Of a stretch of DNA of 64,000 nucleotides, positions 26,001 through 38,000 are shown piece after piece; position 1 is the stretch's first letter; every line of letters begins with the position of its first letter. Below the pieces are notes generated by a model. That model was not told the DNA's origin, did no database searches, and saw only the letters and a program-made list of their open reading frames with translations. This DNA comes from Apus apus (Eukaryota > Chordata > Aves > Apodiformes > Apodidae). The stretch lies in assembly GCF_020740795.1 (NCBI RefSeq), contig NC_067282.1, positions 169,104,274-169,168,273 of the forward strand. Reading direction: 5' to 3'. The position numbers and the translations under genes were made by a program.

Positions 26001-29000
26001 TCAATGGAAGGAACAGCCACCTGTTTTCAGCAGCCTCAATAAGGCTCAAAGTGTCTCAAAACAGAAAGGAGACTGAACTAAAGGAAAACATCAGGCAGAC
26101 GGAACATTCTGCAGCATGTCCTTCAAATTCACAGCTTTCTCACCACAAGAAATTTAGGCAAAACAGATTTCTTCCCTCTCACTTTTGCCTGACACTTACA
26201 AATTTGAGTCATGACCTCAGTGTCATGCTTACAAAGCAACTGGATTCCATCCCGGATCTCCCCCTTTCCTGAAGGGCAACATGGATTCAATTTTAATAAG
26301 GAAAACATCCTGGATGCCACTGAAAGTTGGCAGACAGGTTGCAAAGTTGTTGTTTTTTGAAGCCTGACTATGAAACAGAAAGTGGAAAATGCCTTTTTTT
26401 TCTAGATTTATAGTGAGAAGGTGTATAGTATAAAGGCACTAAATTATGACTGGCATATGGCCATGTTAAATGAATCACATTAAAGATCCAGTTAGCCTGT
26501 CAGACAATGACCAGCTGCAGAGCAGCACAAGAGGTAAGACACTGATGTATCTTCATTTAACAGCCTCCTTTCTAAGCCGAATGGCATACTCATCTTCTAC
26601 ATACCTTGACAGGCTATTCTTTTGTCACTTTGCACACTACCTTTTAAACACACTTAAGATTGTTAATCTTGCTACCTTGTGGCAGTGAGTTGTAAAGCTT
26701 CATTATGTACTGACTGAAAATTTTCCTTTTAGCTTCCCAAGTTTTCTTAGTACAAGAAATCATTAATATTTGTTCACCATCCATCTTTCCCACGTCACCT
26801 GTGATTGTATTGATTTTAATTCTCTCTCAAGTGTCTCTCTCTACACAGAAATGCTTCCATAGGTTTGACCATCTATGTTACACTTCTTTGTATTTTATGT
26901 CTCCTCTGGAATGCAGATACCACAGCTCACTGCATACACACACATACCTACTACATTTTCATACAGCAGCATAATGCTTTTTCTTTTCTTGTGTATCCCT
27001 TTCCTAAGGCTTTGTGCATCTCTGACCACCACTGAGCACTGAGATGATGTTTGCAGAGAATTATCCACAACTACACTACTTCTTTTTTTTCCAGCAGAAT
27101 GTCACTAAGTCCACAGCTGCCTGTGTGCTAGAGCAGCACTTTCTCCTAGATGCCTCGCTTCTCATTTATGGATTCTGAATTTCATCTGCTGTTCTAGAAA
27201 CCACTCAGTATCTATAACTCTCAACTCTTTGGTCACTTTTTGCTACTCCCATTCTAAGGGCTCCAGCACCAATCTGTCACCTTCATCATTTCCCCATTTT
27301 CAATTACATGAGTACATAAAAGAAAAAAATCACAGGCCCTCTGGGACGCCAGTGGTAATTCTCCTTTTTTTGTCTAATAAATAAATTCCATCTTTTCCCT
27401 GGCCTCTTTCACCCATTATTGATCTGTAAAATGACTCTTCCTCTTTTCTATGACAGCTTATGAAATGTTTATGAACTGTTTCTGAAAGTTTGCAAACATT
27501 TGGTGCTGCATTTTGTAAAAAGCCATCAGAACTTAACATTCAGTTATAATGTATTTTTCTTCTTTCTCTGTGAATTTCCACCTTTAAATTATTAATTCCA
27601 GTGTTTCAAATCTAATCTTTCCTTAATTATTTAAAGGTATAAAAGACTTTGAAAAATCACCACACATTGATATGTACCAAAAAAATTTCTTTCATTAATG
27701 AAAAATCTCTAAAATAGTCAATACTACATGAAGATTTAACGTATACTAGATTTACTGTGAGTAAAACAAAACAATAAAGCCATCTTAATCAGCAAAAGGA
27801 GGATTCTCCTTATACTGTTACCTCTTTACAATCTTTTACAATTGGTTGCATCATGGTAAGGTCCTGATGACTGCCACCCATAGCACTGCTTGTACTCTTG
27901 TTCCTTGCATGGCCTTTCTTAAAAGGAGTTTTCCCAGAAGACTGAAAATCCCTAGTTGGAGATGTTGGTGAAGTAGACAGTACTAGTGTTTTCAATGCTG
28001 CTACTTCAGCCTGGAGGACATCAATCTTGGGATGGAAAAAAAGAAGTAAAAAATTAACAAGAAGTATTGTATTAGGCTATTAATATGCCGATTTTTTATT
28101 ATTTTTTTTTTATTCCAGTTATCTTGGTTCAACTAAAGACAATCTTCCAACAGTACTAACACACAGATGCCTATGCAAATGCATACTGTAGAGACACTGG
28201 CTTCTTAGGCACCTTGCCAGCTATCTGGTATGATGCTGAAACACCAGCTCTGTGCCCACAGGTGTTAGCTACGAATATGTCAAGGCAACACAAAACAACT
28301 TAGTATATTTTTAAATAATGCATACAGGTAATGCTTTACTTACATCTTTATGATTCGCACTTCAGATTTATAACCATGTGAAAAGACAAAGCAAGTAAGC
28401 TGGAAAAAACTCACCTTTCCCTGTGCTTCTTTCAACTGTTTTTCTGCTGCAGCCTGTTTAACATTAGCTTCTTTAACCATTTTGTGTGCTTCCTATAAAA
28501 AAAACGTTTACCTAGTGTAAATGCTTCACACAAATTTGCAAGATCCAGAGACTACCTGTGTATAGTAAATTGTGCAACAATCTGAAATTAAATAGTTACA
28601 TACCAAAAAATACCCACAAATCTATCATTTGGATTCATCACTGGCCCACCAAGTTTCTTCTCCATATTCAGAAATTCAGAAGCTCCACCCACCTCCCTCC
28701 AACAGGAAAAATACCTGTCATGGATGCCAGGCTCCAGTCATGCTTCAGTGGCTGACAAGTCAAGTTTCTTGACCCCCAAGAAAAAGACTCAACCAGTAAC
28801 AACAAAATCAACATGAGCACAGTAGCACATTCAAAAGAATTTCTCCCCTCTTCTAGCCAGAATAACCAGTTATACTCAACTGTAAATTTCTACGTGAAGG
28901 AACCGGTCAGACAACTGTGAAGTCTAAATTCTTAGCATCAATAAAACAGACAAAGCAACAGCTTAAAACAGTTTATGGATTAATAAGCATTTCTTAAATA

Positions 29001-32000
29001 GAACAGAAAAAGCACTACAAAAACCCAATCCAAATAAAGAAACAAAGCTAAGCCAATAAACTAGAAAGTGTAAAAGGACTGGGAATTTTTTAAACATCCT
29101 TTTACCTCATACCTCTAAGCCTTTTGTCTGCATAATGTATTTGCTCAGGCTCTGATCCAGCAAGTTGTGCCTGTGATCAAATTACTGTTCTTACTTGGTA
29201 CTTACTGAAGGCAACAATGATTGAAAGACCTGGGCCACCAACTAAATTATTTTGAATTGGATCCTTCTCATATCTGTAAAGCGCCTAGCATGTACCTGGA
29301 CGCTATATAAATCAACCAAAAAAGTTCATACATCATCATACCAAAAGTTCTGGCTCCCACTGGCATACAACACCACTGTGCAATATGGGTTTGTAAAATT
29401 ATCTTAAGTAAAAACAGACACATGCAGGAATGGGAACATACACATTTATACAATGTGTACAAATACACTGAACATTGACCATGCAGTTTCGGCTTAGTGA
29501 TGCTCCTTTGAAAGCAAATCATGTTACAGTGCTATTAGAGTGTATGTAATAAATAACCAGCTGTGCAAAACAAGTCTCAATCCTCTATTGGGATGCATTA
29601 ATATAAGCTCCAACATACCAACTTATATGGTCACTGAAATTAGTGGGATTCAGAATGGAACGTTAATTTAAGGGCGGTAGATCTCAGTGCAAAAATCAAG
29701 AAACCTCAACACTGTGTTTTGTTACGGCCTCTTGGTGAAATTAGATCACAGAAGAAAATTCAAGTGACATGCCCACAACCGTTGGGAGTTCTGAATAATT
29801 AAAACTTAATAATTAGTTATTACTAATAATGCTGTATTTCAAACATAGCTTCAGCAATTTGATAATATTGTTCTAAGTAATAAAGTACCATGAATATAAA
29901 ATTTCATTGATAATTTTATTTTTATTCCTCTACAGTTAAGATATCTGCCCCATTTTCCTCCCACCCAATGTACACAAATATGATTACTATCAAATACCTT
30001 TCCAGTGTCCCATATATTCTCCACACACAGGAATGGCTTAATATCTGAAGTAACTTTGCCCTATCAGGATGATGAAATAAAATGCTTTGCCAACCCACAG
30101 AGTAGTCTACTTTGATTGTTGAATTTCAGTATTTTCAAGGTTTTAATAGCACTTTTATACCAATATAACATCATAGGTTTAAATACTGTTTCTAAAACAT
30201 ACCTAATGTTGTGTCTTTATGTGCTGAAAACCAATACTTAAGGTTTTGTAAACATGTAAATCACCTACAGATGATGGAATTTATTCCCACAGTCATCAGT
30301 ATCACAATTTAGCCTCTAGGTATTCCTATATATAGTCCTATTATTAAATGATAATTGATCCTGCTTTGAGTATGGATTTAAGATTATTTTTTTCTGTGTA
30401 ATAACCACTCACAGACTTTGCTGGTACTACTGTATTTTTCTTGAATGAAAAGATCCCACTTAAAACTTCAGGCTTCTCACTTAGTAACCAGGTTCCACTC
30501 CGGTGCGTCAACTCAGTATTAATGTTTCTTTTCAAGTTTGTGAGAGTAGCATGCTGCCAGACCCAAAATTCAAAAGCTGAAAGCATGGTTATGTACTTGC
30601 TACCTCCACTGATGTGAAACTACGTTATTTTTTTATTTAACCACCCTGGCAACCCCAAATTTATCACTTATCTAGATAGCCTTGACAGACAGAGAAAGTG
30701 TCTCAAAATACTTTTGCCAAAAATTAAGCCTAAATAGTTTAATCTTTTCTATATATTTTCCTTATTTTCTTTGTTTGTGTCTAAGCAGAGTGACAAGCTC
30801 AACAAGGTCTCTTTCATCTAAGTGGAAAGTCTACTGCTTGCTCTTAAGCCTCCACTTCTACACACCCAGGTCTTTAGGACACAAATCCCTTTATAAGCTT
30901 ATTGCAGAAAAATTCAGCATACAATATACTGATACTACAGAAAACATCTGGCTCAGCTTCAAGCATATCACATTGAAGACTCCAACAAACCTCAAACAGA
31001 CTAGCTGTAAGTTCTTCCAATTCCTGTCCAAGTTGATCTCGCACTTTAGAAAGCCTTTCACATTCTTCATCTTTTAACTTCAGCTCCTATGAAAAATTGA
31101 AAGTTATTTATTCTGACTTAGAGTAACAATTTGGCCTTTAAAAACTAACACTATAGAGAGGGGGAAGGAAAAGAAAAAATATAATCAGAAGAAAACAAAA
31201 CCTTTGCTAAACAAAGTCTTTCAAAATATTAATCTCAACACTAGAAGCAATTAAATTAATGCTGTACATACATATAACTACTCTTCCTGATTTACAGCAA
31301 CATACAAGGCCAATCTAAAGTATCTCTAACCTAGACATCAGCATTTCCAAAATACTCTGAAGTAAAAAAGCTTTTTTTCTTGAAAGTATAGAGGACTTAA
31401 GGCTTAAAATATAAATCAAATTAATTATTGGGACTGACAGAATAGCAATTCTGTTTACCCATTCCTTAACAGACACTTAAAGTAATCCTTTAAAAAAAAT
31501 AAATGAAAGCTTTGTCTCAAGATGATCCCCAATTCCAAAAGAATCTTAAAACATTTTATTGTCTCCTGCATATCGCCTTACACCTAATACAATTCCAAAA
31601 TAATACTGTAATTATATTCCTGCCCTTTTTTATGCAGATATATAAATCAATTTACAGCAACTGATATAAGTCAAAACATTCTTTTCCTACACCTCTAAAA
31701 CTTAAATGAAGAAGGTCTCATCATACCACTTTTACAGTAAGATTTTAACACAGATTTGGCAGCATAAGGGTTACACATGCTCAATCTCATCTGTATTGTC
31801 TCAAGCCTAATGGAAAAGTGGGGTAATTTGCAAAGAACTACAAGGAATTTAAAAGAAGGGTTCCTTTCCCAACTATTAAACCCTGGAATCTCTTGCAAGA
31901 AAGAGAAGGAAAGGGAAAGAAAAGCAGCAGACCGTCCACTCTGACCTTTCAAGCATTTTCTTTTCTTGGCCATAACTCCCCTCCCATTGCCATCTAGTTC

Positions 32001-35000
32001 TTCCTCCTCTTCTTTTCCCCCTCACTCCTGAAATGCAGGAGTCACTGTCACTGACATATTAGAGACTCCACATAGAATCTAGCATTTGCTTTGAAAACCT
32101 CCAGAAACCAGTAAAGAAAGCAGCTGCCTTCAGAAAAATCTGGGGGGCAAGTCAACAGTCATAAGAAGGCCCAAATGGCAGCTTCCTTTGGGTTTCTGGG
32201 AGGTAGTCAGTATTCCTCCCGCAGTCTTCACAATTGAGAAACATTGTACACAATGATGCAGGAACCTACATTTTGCTTTGTAGCATGCTAGTATTAGGTC
32301 TTGATCTCAATTTCTGCAGTGAAGCTGGCAACAGATTTTCCTCTAAGATGAAGGGTCCTCTTTAACTTTGGCTCCTAAATCCTACAAGTGTTTAAGGACT
32401 GCTCTAGACTCACTTAGTATCAAAGGCATTATTTCTCTCTTATTTAGTTTTAACTTTGGACCTTCTGATTGATTTTGAGTCTAGTTTGTTTGCTGTTTTT
32501 AATTTTTTACTTTCCATATGCAACCTTTTGACTATTTTGAAAGGTACCACTGAAGTGATAGCTTTTTTCCAAACAGTGTTTTCTCAAATAGTACTAAACT
32601 CTTACTTCCTAGCTATTATTCTGCACAAAGTGACCTGTATCTCCCTTAAAAAAAAACAAAACAAAAAGCAGGAAAATAGCTACAGATGGCGAGAAGAAAA
32701 GGAAAATGGAATACAAAAAAGCCAAAGAAAAAAATACTGGGGGGGGAAGTTTAAAAAAAGGCAAAAAAAATTATTAATTTTTTGTTTTTGAGTTCAAGTA
32801 ATTCCCATATAAAGTACAGTTCTTAATATGGAAATGAAAGATTCTGATGCAAAATGTTAAAGCTCAAGTTCACATGTTCCTCAGAATACATCAATACATT
32901 TCCTTTGGTTTACTGATTGTAAGGAAAATGCTACATATATATTAATATATCTTAAAAGAAGGCTATATTAATATTCAGGTCAAGAGTTACCAAACTCACA
33001 ATGAAGGAAGAACTAGCCCAGGTTCACTTTTGGGCTACCACTATCAATACACTATTTGAAGTAAGAGGGTTACAGTTTTGCCTGCAGTTGGAAAGAGTGT
33101 GGGGGGGTGTTAGATTAAAACTTAGGCAAACAAGTAAAGTTACTTAATGAAAACAAAAAAGAGACAACACCAGGCAGCCTACTATGCATGGCTACTTGGC
33201 TAAATTTGTCCAACACTGGGCAAGTTTCCATGACATGATTCAGAAGGAACATAACACAACATATGATTTGCCAAGCAAGTTTAATAGCTTGGGTTTTAAG
33301 CAGGGCAGAAATAATGAGTGCACATTATTGGAGACCTCCCAGCCATACACCATATAGAGGCAGAAAAGACAGCTGTGTGTGCTAGACTAACCATCCATGC
33401 TGCAGTCCTTCCCATTCTACTGTTCTGAAAAAGTAACTGCATGAGAGATGCACTATTATAAAGCACAACACAAACAGTTACTTAAGCTGCTATGAGAAAA
33501 AACTTAACTTGTATGGAAAAAAACTTAAAGTTAAAAAAAATCTGGTATCAGAGAGTAGTATTATTGCTTATTTCACTTTGATCTTCATAAACAGGCTATA
33601 AGGTGGGTCTTTATTAAGTGAGATAAGGAATGCAAATTACTGCTTCAAAAACATTAATATTTTAAATTCTTGAAAGAAAAAACATCCTGCATCTAGTTCA
33701 GCAATTTAACCAAGTCAGAACTAGATGCACAAGATCAAGGAAAGACTGAAGATTTTTTACAGATAGCACCTAAATTCAGAACCACGGGATACTGCTGAAT
33801 TCTGAAGGTGTCAAAAAAGTTTGTATTTATATTAGAATACATTTCTATTTGACTGCTCTTTACTCAGCACCCAAATTAGACAAATTATATAAAAACTAGT
33901 CCACAAACCAATCTACAAGGTTTTTTAATGTGAGAGATGGTCCAGAATATCTTTTCAGAGATAAGAGCATTTCAGAAACTATTTAATTATCATCTTATAG
34001 TGTGGGTGAAGATGCTTCTGCTTTGCTTGCATGTAGTCTTCTATCTGCCTGAGAAAATTTCTTTGCCTACAATACACTACAACAGTATCAGTCAGAGGCA
34101 TGGAAACTGAAACTTTCATCACTCAAAACCAGCAAGGAACTGCTAAAACACCTCCAGAGAACTAACCCATCTCTAACAATCACAAGCCAGTGGCCTTACA
34201 ATTCAAATGCAATTTTATTTTACAAAAGCTTGAAAGTATACTCTTCAGTGGAGTTCTGGGATGGCGTATTATTCTGGAACATCCTCATTTTTATTGTTTG
34301 TTAACTTATAAGAAAATGACAACAGAAATTTTAAAATGTTCATGTACTGTATAGTGCTACTAGAATTTCTGGATAGTTACTGTGAATCTATTTATTCAAA
34401 AATACATGCAGTTTTAAAATTTCATGTTTACTGTGGAAAAAAGATATTTAACCACTGGTGCTAGCCTGAGGAGAAAGACTATAACAACGACAATAGCCTG
34501 TTACACTGGATTCTTTGATGATACAGGCAGAAAAATGGACAAAATCTACTTCAAATTCTGCATCAACACACAAGATCTGCAGACAAGAGATCAAACTGTA
34601 ACATTCCGTTTGTTTCCAAGATGAGGAATGCATACAGAAATTGAAGCCTTTGAATGAAAAATCTAGGCATTTACAATACCACATTCTACATTGTGACCTC
34701 TTTCACATGAATCACTGCATTAGTGTGGAAAAACTATTTCACTCTGCTAGGGAGATACCAGTGATTCATATTTCTACTACAACTCAAACATGTTTTTTAT
34801 TTGTTACCAACAGGCCTAGAGAGGTTACCCTTAAAGATCGTGGGAAGCATGGAATTCATTCTCAAACCAAATATGGTGTCTGCAACTAACATCTGATAGA
34901 CTGCTGTTTCCTCATCATAGAATGGGGCCAACCATTCAGAGACAGCTCAGAATTTCAACACTCCAAGAGAAAACGTATCAACACAGAAACCTAAGTTTCC

Positions 35001-38000
35001 CTATGCAGTCACAGGTGACAAGATTATATTGACGGTCTGACTGATGAAGAAATAACTTCAGGGCTAAATCACACAAAAAAATCAAGGAAATCATGACTAT
35101 GAACTGCCAAAAGCTCAGAAGCTGCACGTGAGCTATCCAAATTATATGCAATGTATGCTTGTTACTTCAGAAGAAAAATGGAAGGTATTCCTTTGCAAGG
35201 ACTCCACTAAACTTGCAGATCAAAAAATACCATCCATCAAAATACTATCACTATTCTCTCATGTTATCTACATGTAGTTGATCTACCTTCAGTAACCACG
35301 GTGACACTGCTTCATCCAAACATGGTAGAGAAAAATGCAAATGCAGAGAGGCACAAGGAGATAAGGGCCCAGACATTGAATCACTAAGCCTTTTCAGACC
35401 TTCTTGATCTTACTGGTGATGCTTTAAAGGCAGAAACTGTCTACAAGCAAGGGCTCTTGAGTTCCACATAGCCAGAAATCAAGTCTTAAGTGAAAAGATA
35501 AGCAACAAAGTAAAAAAAAAAAAAAGTCATTTTAATTAAGGGGGCATTTTAAGGCAAAAGTATGTCCAACGTTATGTGCTCCTTTAGTATAGGATGCTGC
35601 TATACCACCCTACTGATACCTCTCACCTTGCTGCTACCTTTTTTATGACATGATTTAGTGCTGCAACCAAATCAGACTGAAGTATAACAGTACACTTCCT
35701 CTTGTGAAGAAACAAATTTTTAAAATACTTTTTTATTAAAAATTTTGCCAGTGACGCTGTTTATTCTGAGAAGCAAAGTCTGTAGTCTTAGGAAATGCAA
35801 GGCATACACAAAGGAGGAGGAACAAAAAAGAATAAATCTTTATTTTATTCCTGAATAATTTATTCAAGAATCGTATGTCTAACAATGACAAGCCATACAT
35901 AGATTCTCTAATACAAAAAACTGAGAGGATATTAGAAAAAAGTTGCCCTGTAAAAACAGGCATTAAAAAAACTGGGCAATGGGTCCCAAAGCTTCAAAAT
36001 TTTTATTTCCTTTCTAGTTCTCTTTCTGATCACAACTGCAAAAATCAAATCAGTGTTTAATGTTTATTAAGAAATGTGGAACAAACAGAAAACGCAAGAC
36101 AGCAAATTTGTTCTTACGGGGTTCACTCTCAAAAATCTGTAGCCTGTAAGGTTCTGAGGCTCAATGAGCTCAAAAACTTCCAAGTACAAATTGTATTCTC
36201 ACTGTTCCTAACAAACAGCACAGACTTCATAGAATCATAGAACAGTTTGGGCTGGAAGGGGCCTTAGAGATCATTTAGATCCAACCCACCTGCCATGGGC
36301 AGGGACACCTCCCACTAGACCAAGTTGTTCAGAGCCCCATCCAATCTGCCCTTGAACACTTCCAGGGAGGGGGCATCCCCAACTCCCCTTGGCAACCCAT
36401 TCCAGTGTCTCACCACCCTCACAGTAAAGAATCTCTTCCTGATGTCTAACCTAAACCTCCCCTTTTATAGAGAATTTAAAAACAAACAAACAAAAAAACC
36501 AACCACCAGACACTACCTATTATTAATATCCCTACAGATTTTTAAATTGAGTACTCATCAACAAAAGTGAATACACTCCAAAGTAAAACTTTTAAAACTG
36601 CATTACATACTGAGTATCACAGAGTGGGCACAGCCCTGTGTGAACTTATAGAAGAAAGCATATGTGAATTAAGGCTGGTAAAAACTCCTCCTTACATAGG
36701 AAGCAGAAAAAAGTAGATATGAGGGAAGGAATAGGATTTATTGTTGTACAGTCTGTACAGACTCCTGCTATGACTCCTGCGTTACTGGGCAACTCTGAAA
36801 CACTGCAAGTTTAGAAAGACAAGCAGACAAAATAAGTTATCCATCCAGTATAATACTAGTAAGAATCAACCTGTCAGGAGCTGGAGGAGTTTTTCTGAAG
36901 TTTAAACTTTAATTTATTCTTACTTTTTAAGGCTCCAAGGTTAACTATTAGAATTACATATTCACATGCAGGGTCTTCAAACTTAGGTCAGGTTAATGTT
37001 TCCTTTCAGTAGTCAAATGCTAAGCAAACAAATACATTACCAAAGGAAGCAACTACAATAAAAACTACAATAAGCAACTATGGCAATAAAACAATCAACA
37101 GAAGAAGTGATGTCGGAATCCATATTTAAGATTCACATTAACAAGGGCAAATACAACTATGACAGACATCACGACTATATTCAACAAGATGAAGTGACAA
37201 ACGAAGGAAAACAAGTTCAAAAACAAGATGTGCTTAAATCTAAACATCATCATGGAAAGGAGAGGAAAGGGCATAGATACAAACAGCACAAAATCGACAC
37301 AAAAGTTTAAGCACAGAGGGATGTTAAAATGATAAATAATGGCTTTGCATTTATATAGCACCATCCATCCAAACAAGACAAAGCGCTTTACAAATATTAA
37401 TGAATTGAGCCACAGTGTCTGCAAAGGTATCCACATTCAATTTGAAGTGTGGTGTAACAGTACTAAAGAACACTAGTGACATCTTTATTGCTTCTTTTCC
37501 TGTGCAGGCATTCCCTTATGAAACATAGTACCCTTGTCCTAAAGCATTTCTACCTTCCATGACACATGCTACACTTTTATACTCTAGGAGAAAGAAGACT
37601 AGAGAGCAATATAATCACCATCTATAAATGCTTATATGGTAACAACTAAATGACAGAAAATTACTCCTATTCTCAAATGCCATAATGAAGGAATGGTATA
37701 CATTCTCAAGAAAAAGCATTTCCATGTTTAAGTAGCAGCAACACTAGAAAACAAAAAACTATCAAGGAATAAGACATTAGCACTGCACACATTTGAAATA
37801 ACATTACATAAAATAATGACATCCTAATAATTCTGTAAGAAATTAGTAGACTCAGACTGCACCTTCTGGTACATTTATCATTCAGCAATATTAGAACCAC
37901 TCTGAAGTGAGAAAAAGCAGGAGACAAGACAACAAGCCTTACCCTCTGAGCTTTTGCAAGTTCTTCTTTCAATCTTTCATAGCCCTTTTCTCTTACTTCC

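Larger units (their letters stand above)
31087..37942 (-). other. RAB3IP intron 3 (6.9 kb)
   Basis: The second-longest RAB3IP intron. It holds the only recognisable CR1 within the gene (36228-36465), a second ancient repeat relic (37339-37435), and A-rich stretches near 32650-32780 and 35513-35527. No extra coding exon was recognised. Confidence 0.65.
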
